Origin: Uranotaenia lowii
Lineage: Eukaryota > Arthropoda > Insecta > Diptera > Culicidae
DNA: 64,000 nucleotides
NCBI RefSeq assembly: GCF_029784155.1
Contig: NC_073691.1
Coordinates: forward strand, 63,618,839 to 63,682,838
Direction: 5' to 3'
In this document: positions 24,082 through 36,700 of the stretch, in pieces
Layout: every line of letters begins with the position of its first letter
Numbering within the stretch: the first letter of the stretch is position 1
Notes under the pieces: model-generated
Database searches by the model: none
What the model saw: only the letters and a program-made list of their open reading frames with translations
What the model was told of the DNA's origin: nothing
Position numbers and translations under genes: made by a program

Positions 24082-26010
24082 CTCTTTTCATAGCGATCAA
24101 GGATTAAGAAATTTTGACTCATCAAATGTGTACTTATTTCAAACGAGAATAATCCTTTATTTGTATAAAAAAAACTGTGGTCTGTTTTCCAGTTTTTCAA
24201 TTTTTTCTTTCAACAATGACTGAGAACAACATAAAATCAAATAACAAGTTATATTTTATCAAAAGGGAACGTATGAAAGGTCTCCTTTAGAAAAGAAGGC
24301 ACAATCCAAGCACGACCACACAATCAAGCACCATCAAACATCTCGACGCCCCGTTTACTTTTGAACTTTCAAACGCCTGTAATTTTGGGCTGGTGTGAGA
24401 TCCGTTTTCGCAAGTGCAATAAACAAAATTAAAAACAACACCGATGACTATCAGAGGTCCTTCCACTCCAGGAGCTCCAAAACTAAGCAAAATTCAAGAA
24501 AGATGCTTGGTCGAAGCTGAAGGAAAAAAAAACTCTGTTCCCGGGAAATTATATTTTCATCAGCACAACGTCCTCGTTTGCGCGATGATAAATGAGACAT
24601 AAATGCCAATCTCCCAAACCTCCTAAACAACGTCCGGTGTGTTTTTGGCTCAAAAAGGCTACCTACCTAAGTCGATGGTTTTTTTTAAAGAAGTATTCGA
24701 AATGCTTGTGCTTTATCTCAATTGAAATTCTGTGAGCCAAGCGGGAAGCCGGCCGATCATACACGATCAACTAACATGAAAAGGGTGTAAGTTTAATTTT
24801 CACCTTCAGGAAGATAAAAATATAATTATTAAAAGCCGACGAAGTGATTTGATCGTACTAGAAATGCTGTAAATTGCGTTTTGGGTAATTTGAAGCTGGG
24901 TTTATGTTTGATGATCAAGTGCATGAGATTGCAACCGATTTAATTATAATTAGTTTTTAGTCATAAAATAAGATGTATGGATTTTCGATAATAAAATCCC
25001 ACAAAACATTTCAATAGTTGAAACGGGACATTAAGTAATGTAACACAGCTAACTTATTCATAATGTAGGTCTCAAAATTGCTTTAAACAAATATCAAATG
25101 TATTTAGGTTCTTTTTGAGCTCAACAACAACTGTGCAAATTTGAGGGCTCAAGAATTTGTCATGGGCTTCTAACTGTGTATGGGAATAAAAACAACAAAT
25201 CGTTGTTGAAAAATCGTGCAGTTTTGCCAATTTCTTAAAACAAATTTCGTTGCTGCAGCATGTGAGCTTCTTGGAAATTCATACAAAATAAACTGATTCT
25301 ACAACGAATCGATATCATTCGGAGCGAAACAAATCCAACCACGGAGATTCCAAAAATAGACCTAAAATTGATTTACTCTACAGCACATCACCATCACATA
25401 TCTAACACTTAAAGACTCAAGGATTTTTTTTTGTTTTTTTAAGGCTAAAAGTGTATTGTAAAAAACGAAGTAAAAACTTCTGAAAATTACACAAAATTGT
25501 AAATCGCGTGATTATTGTTTCATATATAGTAGTACTGCAATATTTTTGTTTTATTCTGTTCATCCCTTTAATACCCAAAAGAAAATTAACGATTTTGAAA
25601 TTGGAGCGAAAATATAACTCATAACCATTTGCTTGCTAAGCTTTAGGTTATGAGAGCTAAGTAGTATTAGATAAAATAATATTGTACATTTCAATGGGTA
25701 GCTCAAATTGGTGAAATCTAAGCAACAAAATGGTCAACAAATTCAAATTTAACACTCTCAGTATCTCAACAAAAGTTGTTTGATGAAATTTGGTTCAAGG
25801 TATGGAAAGTAACAGCTATTTCAACTTTGAGGTCCAACTTTTTTCAACCTTGGTCATTTTATCTGTGTTAGCTAGATTTACTCAAAATATATTGTTTACA
25901 ATGGAAATCAATCATCTTGGAACGGTTTCTTCTAATCTTTTCATCAGAACAACTTCTAAATCCATATTATGCTAAACCCTCATCCGTCCCAGAAAATTTT
26001 ACCTGTTAGA
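24082..26010. other. Intergenic, no gene seen
   Basis: Mostly AT-rich. A more mixed-composition stretch at about 24290-24650 has no domain-bearing ORF. Nothing is assignable. Confidence 0.4.
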
Positions 26011-26011
26011 G

Positions 26012-28705
26012 TTGGCTGGTAAATGGTGGATAATGTGCAACACGAGACCCCATAGTGGTCATATCACCTCTTATTCACAACTCCTATCTCTACCTCCCCG
26101 CGGTGCCGGCTGGGGTGCGAGTAACCTAAGCGGAGATCGGGTACCCAACCCCGGTGGATGCTTTGGTCGCATGCAGACTGAAAAGGTGGCCGCACGCGTC
26201 TGTTCCCCAGGTCAGGGGCGGCGTGCAACAACAACCGAGCATCTGTTTTCCAGGTCAGGGGCGGCTCAAACAGCGTCTGTCTTGCAGCAAGCGGCTGTAT
26301 TTATGAAATGCGGCTCTCGCCAGCTAAGTCCAAGATGGCAGCCCCATCGCGGGATAGGGACTTTAGGCTAACAACCTACTGCTCTCGATTCATAAACTTG
26401 TTACGGAATCCGAAAGAAATGACCGACCTGGAACTTTGGCGACGACTTTTAGCATGAAAACACGGACACGAATTGGAACTTGGAATGTTTCAACCCTTGC
26501 CCAACAAGGCAAGCTGGCTCAACTTGCTAGAGAAGCTAGCCGCCTTAAGCTTGAAATTCTGGGACTGAGCGAAGTCCGTTGGCCTAATACTGGAGAACAC
26601 AAGACACAATCCGGGCAAGTCCTGCTTTACTCTGGCATAAATACGAGGAGAACATGCTACTCGGGAACGAGGAGTTGGTTTCCTGTTAAGCCCGCAGGCC
26701 TACGCGGCCCTCATTAGATGGGAACCAATAAACGAAAGAATAATCGTAGCCAGATTTAGAACACGGCTTAGAAACCTTACAATGGTCCAGTGTTATGCGC
26801 CAACTGACGTTGCCGATTTGCAGGAGAAAGAGCAGTTTTACAGTCAACTGAACAGCGTGGTAGAGAAAATTCCGAAGGGTGACATTCAAATCCATTTGGG
26901 CGACTTCAACGCAAAGATTGGCTCCGACAATCAGGACCTTGAGCGCATCATGGGGCGCCATGGCCTAGGACAGATGAGCGAAAACGGAGAGCTGTTTGTA
27001 GAATTTTGTGGCAACAACAACATGGTGATTGGTTGATCGCTCTTCCCCCATCGACCAGCACATAAGGTCACTTGGGTATCTCGAGATGGCCGAACAGAAT
27101 ATCAAATTGACCACATCTGCATCAGCCGAAAATGGAGAAGGAGCCTTCTAGATGTCCGCAACAAACGAAGCGCAGACATTGCATCTGACCATCACCTCGT
27201 CCTTGGCGAGATACGACAGATGAACAGCTAGAATCCCGAGCCTCGGAGCTGCCGACAGACGGAACAGTCGAAGAACAGTGGTGTGGAATCAAGAATGCCT
27301 TTATCACGACGAGCCATGGTACTCTCGGTAAAGTTTGTGGAAGAAGAAGTGAATGGATGTCGGATGAAACTTGGAGGATGGTCGATGATCGGAGAAAGGC
27401 GGAAGTCGGAATTGAGCAGGCATGTACCGGGTCAGCCAAAGCAGCCGCCCGCTTACGTTAAGCGGAGTCGGAAAAGGCAGTTAAACGAGCTTGTAGACGA
27501 GACAAGAGAGCCTGGACAAACTCCCTAGCCGAAGAGGGGGAAAGAGCCGGAACAAATCAACGAATTCCAGGACTCTCTTCTGCTGGTGTTCGTTGATTTC
27601 GAAAAAGCATTCGACCGACTTAACCATGAAAACATCTGGGTGGCTCTAAGGTGAAGAGGGGTTCCAGAGAAACTAGTCCATCTTATCGAAGCACAATACT
27701 AGGCATTTTCGTGCAAGGTCTTGCACGACGGTGTCTTGTCCGAACCGATCCCGGTAACTGCTGGAGTGAGACAAGGATGTATTTTATCACCGCTCATTTT
27801 TCTAATCGTAATGGATGAGATTCTGACTAGATCGATCGGATGTGCACCGAACCGAGGATTGCCGTGGAATCCTTCAACAATGGACCATTTGAACGACTTT
27901 GACCTGGCTGACGATATTGTTTTGCTCGCCCAAACACATCCGGATATGCAGAGCAAACTCGACGACCTCATCGAAAGTTCCAAGGCAGCAGGTCTGAAAG
28001 TCAATTTCGGAAAAACCAAGTCGATGGAGATCAACACAGGAAATCCCTCCAGTTTCATGGTAGCTGGGCAACAAGTTGAGAAAGTGGAGTGCTTCCAGTA
28101 TCTTGGTAGCCAGATAACGCCTGATGGTGGTACCAGGAAAGACATTGAAACCCGGATCAGAAAAGCCCGATTTGCGTTTGCGAGTCTCCGAAACATCTGG
28201 CGTTCATGCCAGATCTCTCTACGAACGAAAATCCGAATCTTCAACTCAAACGTCAAATCCGTATTGCTGTACGGGTGCGAAACTTGGTGCACATATGCGG
28301 TGACGACGCGAAAACTGCAAGTATTTGTAACCCCCTGCCTGCGGAATATCATTTGCACTCGGTGGCCTGGCAACTTGATCTCGAATGAGGAACTACATCG
28401 CCGTTGTCATCGAAGAGCGCTAGAAATCGAGATTCGGGAACGTAAGTGGAGATGGATTGAGCATACGCTGCGAAGAGATGAAAACGAGATTTGCAGAGAG
28501 GCGCTAGATTGGAATCCAGAAGGTCATCGAAGAAGAGGCAGACCCAGAAACTCGTGGCGGCGAAGCCTAGTCGCTGAAATCCGAACTGTCAACGAGAATC
28601 TTGACTGGGACCAGGTGAAGACGCTGGCTCCGGATCGTCAACAGCGGAGGTCTTTTACCAGGGCCCTGTGCACTGGAGGATCGGCGCGGGATCATTAAGT
28701 AAGTA
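26012..28705 (+). mobile_element. RTE-like non-LTR retrotransposon, decayed
   Basis: The GC-richer leader (26012-26453) is followed by an apurinic-type endonuclease starting MKTRTRIGTWNVSTLAQQGK, with ILGLSEVRW, a frameshift near 26640, VQCYAPTDV, GDFNAKIG, then after a stop VTWVSRDGRTE and IDHICI, and ASDHHLVLGE. The reverse transcriptase follows: FVDFEKAFDRL near 27590, GVRQGCILSPLIF, and LADDIVLLAQ in place of the usual FADD. The C-terminal part reaches DH at 28697 and is followed by a TAAGTAAGTAAG tail typical of this clade. Stops, frameshifts and missing sequence between endonuclease and RT (about 27240-27560) make it inactive. Confidence 0.88.
27721..28698 (+). pseudogene. Reverse transcriptase C-terminal ORF of the RTE-like element
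   Basis: The longest open part of the element, about 325 codons. It starts inside the palm domain (HDGVLSEPIPVTAGVRQGC) and contains the catalytic loop as LADDIV, KVNFGKTKSME, the thumb region and the C-terminal GRPRNSWRR segment. It has no start codon of its own in family terms and lacks the N-terminal RT motifs, so it is the 3' part of a broken pol gene. Confidence 0.85.
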
Positions 28706-29397
28706 AGTATAAGAGTTGCTGGAGTGTCAATTTGACACATCTGACTAAAACAGCTACATCTCTCTTGTTTCTCAACCGGTTTATAAAAAAAATTCTAGAT
28801 TAAGAAACCTTGTATTGGAACTCAAATGTGTTTCCCTGACATTTTTCAGCTACAACTACAGTTTTCCATTATTCAAAGTCTAAGGAAAAAATCCGAAAAA
28901 CATGCTTCGGAAAAAAGACTGTAGATCAGTTACAAAGAACTAATCAAAAACACTTAGTGTTCAGAAAGCTGAAGATAGAAGCTATACGTTGTGCAAAAGC
29001 AGAGACATAAGAAGAACCACCTAATAGAGGAGGGTTTTGGCGACTGATTTTTTTTCTATGAAAATACACAGAGAACAGACGTACATGCTAGCCCACGAAA
29101 CTTGTGTTAAAATTCCAACGCCCTTTTTGAATCAATTTTTGTTTTTCGGCTGGGAAACCAGATATCTCCAAACACCCCAAAGAGAACTGTCAAAACAAAA
29201 CTGAGAAAAAATAACAAAATTTAAATAGGTCAGTTAGACAGGTCTTATGAACTACTTGGTATGTTTCTAGAAAATTGCTGTTAGAGCTTCCTAGCACATT
29301 CGTCATGTAGCATAAAAAATGTATCCTTAAATTTATCCGCTTCTTTCTTCAAATTGTCAAAAAATACTAAATTTTGTCCATTGGGATGCAAATGTGA
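28706..29397. other. Intergenic, no gene seen
   Basis: AT-rich, no ORF or repeat recognised. Confidence 0.4.
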
Positions 29398-29602
29398 TAG
29401 GGTAACGGATTTATTTTAGACCAGGGAACTTATTTTGGACCTCCTTGTCTAACTCTCTTAAAAAACAACTAATCATGAAAAAATTTAGCGCATTATATCG
29501 AGTGCCCGGGATTCAACTCATTGCTCAAAATGTGTCATGATTAATTGCTTTATGGGAGAGCTAGACAAGGTGGTTCCAAATTAGTCCCCTACGTGACCCT
29601 AC
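29398..29602. mobile_element. Fold-back MITE, about 205 bp
   Basis: The left arm TAGGGTAACGGA... with CCTTGTCTAACTCTC and AACTAATCATG is mirrored on the right by CATGATTAATTG, GAGAGCTAGACAAGG and GTGACCCTA. The arms are about 80 bp with a short unpaired centre. No coding capacity. Confidence 0.65.
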
Positions 29603-30389
29603 GTGAATGAAACCCGCTTTGAGATGCCTCGAATCAGTATTGCTGGGTGAAAATGTTCTTATTTGACTGAAAAGCCGATGCTTCTTCTGCTCACTTCGAT
29701 AACCGTTCAAGAAGTGCGAAAGCTTAATCCAAAAGTTGTCAGTTATTTTACTGCTTTAAGTAACAAGATACAGAAATAATTTTATCGATGTTCCAAATCT
29801 TTGATGTACTCAACATTCTAGAAGATTTGGATTTTTTTTTATTTGAGCACGAACTGAGTAATTTTAAGGAAACATTAAAAAAAAGATTTTCAACATGTTC
29901 TCAAATCAAACAAGCTAAACCAACTTAACTCTTGCGCGAATTCAATGATTTCGATGGAAAAAATATCAAATTTTAAAAGTGAAAGTAAAATATCTCAATT
30001 TAACTTTTCAAGTCTGATTATTGCATATCCAAATTCAAGATTTTAGTTCGAAATTTGACTATCTAAAAAACTGAGATTTAAAAAAATCAATCAATACACC
30101 GAGCGAATATGAAATTATCTCGTTAAGATGACATGCTGCTTTATCGGCAAATATTCTTCATTTAAAATCAATTCTTAAATGTTAATCCTGTGGAGGGTTT
30201 TTTTTTCATACATAGAAATCAGTTTATTTTCCATAAAACATACTTCCTAATAAATCAAATTCTACTTTATATTTTTGATTTTAAGTTGAAATTTTAAAAT
30301 CACTTTTCCTGTCAACATTATAAGTTTACGATCTCTTGCTATTTAAATTCTTCAATGGAATAGTCATCATAATATTTTTTTTTCAATAT
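29603..30389. other. Intergenic, no gene seen
   Basis: AT-rich, chance ORFs only. Confidence 0.4.
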
Positions 30390-30690
30390 CGATCCTAAAT
30401 CTGAATTCTGCATTCAAAAATTTGAATTTTCAATCTGTTTCAGAATCTCAATACGTTTTCTGAAACTTAATTCCAAATCAAAATTTATCAATGAACCAAG
30501 ATGTGAAATATTTTTTTTTTTGTCTTTATTAAAGAGAATTTCAGCCTTTGGCTGGTTCGTCTCTGGAACAGATGTGAAATATGTTTCAGAGCCCACAACC
30601 ATGAATCTATAATTAAAATTTTGAAGTTTTGGGTTTCAATCATTATTTCAATTTTTTTTCACCCTACTTGTATATCTGAATTTAAATATG
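30390..30690. repeat. Dispersed repeat, copy 2 (partner at 11200-11500)
   Basis: It shares ordered blocks with the copy in transporter intron 2 (CTCAATACGTTTTCTGAAA, CAGAGCCCACAACCATGAAT, TTTTGGGTTTCAATCATTATT). It is interrupted by the short retroposed insertion at 30512-30569. Confidence 0.5.
30512..30569 (-). mobile_element. 58-bp retroposed 3' end with 13-bp target duplication
   Basis: A poly-T start followed by TGTCTTTATTAAAGAG and CAGCCTTTGGCTGGTTCGTC, flanked by perfect AGATGTGAAATAT duplications at 30499-30511 and 30570-30582. This is a severely 5'-truncated LINE or SINE 3' end on the minus strand. Confidence 0.7.
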
Positions 30691-31436
30691 GGTTTCAAAT
30701 GAAGATAGATCTGGTTCCGAGTTTTCAGTTTTGGACCACCATTTTGTAGCTTGGGTATGCCTGAATTACGCATAACAATTAAGTTCATGAATTTCTAATC
30801 TTAAAACAAAACAAAGACTCTGGTTTTTTCCAAATTCTGAAAATTATCTTTAAATTTTGAGATTTCTTGGCAAAACTATGAAAAATATTAAAACACATGA
30901 AACAAATGAACACATTCTTGAAGAACTAATCCTTAATTCAAAATGAAATCTCGTGGGTTATCGTAATATGTAAAAATGAATGAGATTCTTAGAACTCCAA
31001 CGGAATGTTTGCATGTGAATTGTAATATTCCAGTTTAGAATACCATTTCCAACGAAATTAATAATCACAGAAAAAGCAAGCATTATGTTTGTGTGTTGTG
31101 CAGTTTGGATATGAGAGGTTAATCAAGTTCGGAAAAATTTTCACCACACCATGGAGTTTTTTTCCAAGTACAACTTTCGTATCAAGAAATGAATTTACCG
31201 TAGTACAAAATAAGTGTTTACAAACCTTTTAGAAATTAGCTCGCCTCCAGTAGATTTTAATTCGTGATTACTTTTGACCGCACTAGTTTTTTATTGTAAA
31301 TTTCGATTTATAATTCAATTAAACATTCGTATTGAAATTCAAATCTTGACACACAACAACACTACCTCGACTAAAGATGTGTTTTTATGAGGAAGTTTCT
31401 ATCAACAAGTTAGAAGCTATGTGACAGGTGTTTACC
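30691..31436. other. Intergenic, no gene seen
   Basis: AT-rich. Possible faint continuation of the dispersed repeat (TTTCTATCAACAAGT at about 31397). Confidence 0.35.
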
Positions 31437-31449
31437 ACTAAAATTAGCA

Positions 31450-31658
31450 GGAGGCTTGTGATATAGCTCAGTTGGCAAGTCTGTTGTCTCTTGAGCCGAT
31501 GTCCGTGAGTTCGAGCCCAAGAGTAAACATCGAACACAGTTGTACCGGATAGTTTTTCAATAACTGTCCGCCAACTGCAACGTTGATAAAGTCGCGAATG
31601 CCATAAAGATGGTAAAACGACTATAATCGAAACAAAAAAAAAAAAAAAAACAAAAAAA
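31450..31658 (+). mobile_element. tRNA-derived SINE with perfect target duplication
   Basis: The Pol III A box (TAGCTCAGTTGG) is near 31456 and the B box (GAGTTCGAGCC) near 31507. A unique body follows, ending GACTATAATCGAAAC and a poly-A run. ACTAAAATTAGCA is duplicated exactly at 31437-31449 and 31659-31671. A truncated relative of its 3' end occurs at 57419-57476. Confidence 0.92.
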
Positions 31659-31671
31659 ACTAAAATTAGCA

Positions 31672-33570
31672 AAAAAAATCAAAACTAGTATCTTTTACTC
31701 TACTTCTTATCACTTTGATTATGTAAAATCGTTTATGTCATTACAAATTATATGCTGATATCAAATATTCTCCAAGAAACTAACTTCAACCTCATTTTAT
31801 TTTTATGTATCTTGTGTTTCAATTTAAATACTCAACTCAACATTCCAAGGGGTTTTGATTAATAACACAAAGCCACATTTTTCGGAAGTGTAAAAAATTT
31901 GAGAGCTTCTTTTGATTTCTCTGGATGCCATAAACCCAAATATGTTTGTTTTTCTATAAGTTTTTGTTTTTGAAAACTTAAAAAAATTGAAATAATTTAA
32001 GAAAATTTCTGTTTTTTTTGACGAAAACTTTGAAACACTTTTGTTTGATTTCCCCATTCTGTATCAAGCGAGAATTTCAAAGAATGTTTTTATTGAAAAA
32101 AGAAATGTGTTCTAAAATGTTAAAAAACTTGTCTTTTTTATCTTATTACATATTTTGTTTTGATTTTTAAATGAATCTTCCGAAATTTATAGTCAAACTT
32201 TTTTTTTTGTAATATTTTTGATAACTTTGTCCAAATTCTAAATTTTTGTGTTCTGGAAACAGCGTTCTCTTTCAGCGTATTAATCTAAATTTTTAATAAG
32301 AAAAACATAGTTTCTACCTTTTTTCCTTTCCAGGACCTCTTATTTCAACTGACTGCGAAAAATACATACAGAGCTTTAAATTTGAAACTGTGAAACCGTC
32401 GCCTGATAATTTTATTTTATATTTAATTTGTTTTATTTTGTTTAAATAAACTGAATTTAATTATCAAAAAAAAAAAAAAAATCTGTTAAGTTCAAATTGG
32501 AAATTTTAAATCGAATGTTCACATTTCTAATCATGTATGAATATTTTTTCAAATTCAAGATATTACAGCGAAATTTTCAAAACTACCATTCATTTGTAAA
32601 TGTAGATATAAAATGTAAATTAAGATGATTAGAAATTTTAAAATTTATAAGTTTTAAGTAAAATTGATCAAAGTGTCTTTTTAAACTAATTACCCTAAAT
32701 CGAAAACTTAAAGCTCACTTTGAATCAATTCATTATCCTTCATTGAATAAGGGATTTATATTTTGCTTAGGTATTCTTATTTCCGGGATACAATGCTTTG
32801 AAAAATATTAAGTCTCCTTTTTTTTTTTAAATATGAATATATAAGAATAGAATATAAGAAAAGAATGACATAATCCAAGAAAGTTAAACAATGTCATATG
32901 AAAACTTTTTTACTCATTCAACAACTTTGTTGAAGAATGTGAAACAGCTTGACTCATGCTTTGAGAAATATCCAAGATCAAATTTTGTTTAAATCTTCTT
33001 TGAAATTTTGTTTAAATTCCCGTGTTTGGCTGATTTGAGGAAATTTTACAAAAAGAAAACTTCAATAACTTTTTTCACAGAAGTCATAATCTCTCGCAGT
33101 CTTCGGTAAAGTCAATAATTTATGTTTTAATAATATTTCTACTGTTCTACAGTTTTGCCAAAAAAAGAGTACAAATTATTCCATGAATTTTACCTATTTT
33201 CAAGAGATATCTCGAAAACAAAAGCTCATAGATAAAAACTCAGCGCTCCAAAATAAGTCCAAATATTCTCTTTAATTCTGTGCACTTCAGAAAAAATTGA
33301 ATTTTGTTGCCTTCTGCTATTCAAAATTTTCTTTAACCCTTTTTAATTTTTCTATTATAATACTCTAAATAACGACTTCACAACTACCTGGGCCAATCTA
33401 TAATAATGTTTATAGTACTGACTACCCTCATATCCCCTAGGAATGTTTAATGCACAAAAAAAATCCTCCTGTTGCATATCGATGGCCAACAAGTTGCATT
33501 TGGCTCACGCGCCGACACCAGTTGCATGCTGTTTTGGTTGCGACAACCTCAAACCCCTCCAACAAAATCA
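31672..33570. other. Intergenic, very AT-rich, no gene seen
   Basis: No ORF or repeat unit is supported. It ends in the more GC-rich promoter-proximal region of IFT172. Confidence 0.4.
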
Positions 33571-33576
33571 AACAAA

Positions 33577-33591
33577 CACGTGCGGCACGTG
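33577..33591. promoter_or_regulatory. Pair of CACGTG E-box motifs upstream of IFT172
   Basis: CACGTG at 33577-33582 and 33586-33591, spaced by three bases, about 160 bp before the start codon. Consensus match only. Confidence 0.35.
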
Positions 33592-33627
33592 CAACAAGTT
33601 GTTGTTTGTATCCGGTTGTTAGTTCCG

Positions 33628-33641
33628 GTTGCCCAGGCAAC
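33628..33641. promoter_or_regulatory. X-box (RFX site), perfect palindrome
   Basis: GTTGCCCAGGCAAC is two perfect inverted half sites with a 2-base spacer, 105 bp upstream of the IFT172 ATG. RFX factors control ciliary genes in insects and nematodes through such sites close to the start codon. Confidence 0.8.
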
Positions 33642-33644
33642 GTG

Positions 33645-33658
33645 GTTACCCCAACAAC
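33645..33658. promoter_or_regulatory. Second, weaker X-box-like site
   Basis: GTTACC, two bases, AACAAC. It fits the loose RYYNYY-N(1-3)-RRNRAC form of the X box and lies four bases after the perfect site. Confidence 0.45.
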
Positions 33659-33745
33659 GATTTTTGTTGTTGGCCACAGAAAGAAAAATCGATATTAGAA
33701 ATTAATTTTGTAAGACGTAGAAACTTGGTAGACGTTCCCGGAAAA

Positions 33746-36700
33746 ATGCAGTTAAAATTCATGAAATCCATAGTTGAAGCCCAGGTAAAACAGACATTTT
33801 ATTTGGTTTTATGCGTTATTTTGAGCATTGATATTTGTAGGACTATCTGTATCGAGTGGCGGGCATGTGCTGGTCCCCGAATAACCAGAAACTGGCAGTG
33901 GCGACCGCCGATCGTACAATTTTGCTGTTCGATGAAAACGGGGAACGGCGGGATAAATTTTCGACCAAACCGGGGGATCCTAATGCCGGAAAAAGTTCTT
34001 ACGTTATTCGAGGGATTGCTTTTAGTCCGGATTCGAATCGGCTGGCAGTAGCTCAAAGTGACAACATTGTGTACGTTTATAAACTGGGTGAATCTTGGAA
34101 TGAGAAAAAGGTCATCTGTAATAAGTTTCCGCAGGGAGCGGCCGTAACGTGTGTAACTTGGTTGGCAGGAGGACTGATCATCGCTGGCTTGGAGGACGGG
34201 AAAGTACGGTCGTTACACTGCAAGAACAACAAATCGAAAACTCTATATGGGGCAGAGAGCTTGGTGGTTGCCTTGGCGCCCAACTGTAGAGGAACTGGAC
34301 TTTTGTCTGGTCATGAAGATGGTTCGGTTATCAAGTTCTACATAATAGAGGAACCAGGGGAGTCTTCCGGAAGGATCTTACAGCATCCGGTGGCTCCGGT
34401 ATCATTAGCATGGCCTCAAAGTGGAATATTTGTCAGTGGATGTGACAAGAAGATTTGTTTCTATGATACTCTTGGACGTTTAACGCGCACTTTCGATTAC
34501 ACTCGTGATGATTTGGAACGAGAATTCACTGTAGCGGCTTCAAGTCCAAATGGCCAAGCCGTTGCCGTTGGAAGCTTTGATCGTATCAGAATCTTCTCTT
34601 GGAGTCCTCGTCAGAATACCTGGACTGAAGCTCTGTGCAAAAGTATCCCAAATCTCTATACAGTTACCGCCCTAGCTTGGAGAAAAGATGGATCTCGATT
34701 AACTGTGGGATCACTTTGTGGAGCAGTATTAGGTTACGAATCGGTGCTTCGGCGAACCATCTGGCAAGACAAGTTCGAGCTGACCTTTGTAGCCCCAAGT
34801 CAAGTGTTACTCAAATCTCTCCACGAGCCGTTTCACACTATGATAGTGGAATCTCAGCTAGGTCTGGAAATCGACGATGTTCGGATCATGGGCAAAGACA
34901 ACTATTTGGTGGGTCGAACCGAAGACTCCCTAATACTGTGTGATCTCATCCGAGCTCTAACAAGTGAGATCCCTTGGATTGCAACCGGTCGCCATGAGCG
35001 ATTTTACTTCGAGAATCCAACTGTGGCCTTAATTTTCAACGCAGGAGAACTCTCGTTGGTTGAGTATGGAGAAAATTTCATTCTCGGCTCAGTGAGAACA
35101 GAATTTGTCAATCCTCACGTTATATCTGTCCGTCTCAACGAACGTGGGAACTCAAAAAACAACAAGAAACTTGCCTACCTGTTAGACATGAAAACAGTAT
35201 GCGTTGTAGATCTCATGTTGCAATCAACCATATCGCAAATAACTCACGATTCCAAGATCGATTGGCTTGAGCTGAGCGAAACTGGACATAAACTTTTGTT
35301 TCGCGATAAGAAAATGAGACTATTACTGGTGGATATTGCTACAGGTAAGAAGCAAACCCTGCTAGCTAAAGTTGCTTTTGTCCAGTGGGTCCCTTCTAGT
35401 GATGTTGCCATAGCTCAGAGCGACTCCAACTTAGCTATCTGGTACAACATTGACTTACCGGAACACGTGACCATTCTTCCGGTACGGGGTGACGTATTCG
35501 ATGTGATACGGGAGGAAGGAAAAACAGAAGTTCATACCCGAGAAGGCGCATCAGAGCATGTTTATCATTTGGACGAAGGATTGGTGGAATTCGGAACGGC
35601 CGTCAATGACAGTGACTTCGGTAGGGCTATCTTCTACCTTGAATCATTGGGGGATACTCCTGCTGCCAAGGCAATGTGGCATAATTTGGCTTCGATTGCG
35701 CTAGCTCAACAGAATTTGTGGGTAGCGCAGAGGTGCTATGCAGCATTGGAGAATGCTTCCAAGACCTTCTACATCGGAGAGATGATAAAAATAGCTGAGA
35801 AGTACGAAGAGACCACTAGTAGTCCGGGAATGACTTGCCCGGAGGTAAGAGCACGGATGGCCTTACTAGGAGGGGATTTGAGGTAATAAGTTTATTCTAT
35901 TATAACTCAATTGGTTGAGAGTCAATTGAGAAGAATTCATCACTCACAAAAAATAGTTTTAATTTGGTACTAATTTTAGTTTTTTTCTTACTGCAGATCA
36001 GCCGAACGCATCTACATCGAACAGGGTGACATTGAAGCGGCCTTGGATATGTACAAGAAGCTGCGACGTTGGGATGACGCCATCAAACTGGCCGAACGTA
36101 GGGGCTATCATGGGCTAACCGAGCTGAAAGAACAGCAAATGGAGTATCTGCTAAACACCAACCAAGAGGAGAGAGCGGGTGAAGTGCTGGAGGAACGTGG
36201 AGAAAAAGACAAAGCGATGACGTTGTACATGAAGGCAAACAAACCTGTAAAGGCGGTAAAGTTGGCTCTGAAAACACCACATCTGCTGTCAAATGAGAAC
36301 ATAGTGACACGCATTTCCGCATCGCTGGTAAAGGCTGAACTGTTTGAACTGGCAGCGGAACTAGCTCATCGTATCGGGCAGCAAGAAACTGCAATTGGGT
36401 TGTATCGTAAGGGAGGAGCTTATGCACGGGCTATTGATTTGGCGCGGTTTGTTTCACCGGATGAAGTTACCAGTTTGGAAGAGGAATGGGGCGATTGGTT
36501 AGTATCGAAAAGGCAGTTGGATGCATCGATTAGTCATTATATTGAAGCAGGTTGCACTGTTAAAGCTTTGGAAGCAGCAGTCGGTGCAAAACAGTGGAGG
36601 AAAGCGGTGCAAATAGCTAAAGTTGTTGATGATCCAGAGGAAATACGGAAGTATGCCGTTGAGCTAGCAGAGCATTTGTGTTTGATTGGAGATGTGAAGA

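Noticed and set aside
24287..24490. 67-codon minus-strand ORF with hydrophobic end
   Set aside because: No homologue recognised and no supporting gene structure; kept as unassigned DNA.
31456..31525. Functional tRNA gene
   Set aside because: A and B boxes are present, but the segment is the head of a SINE with poly-A tail and target duplication, not a free tRNA.
33437..33705. Overlapping ORFs upstream of IFT172 on both strands
   Set aside because: They lie in the promoter/5' UTR region and show no domain; the sequence is better explained by regulatory motifs.
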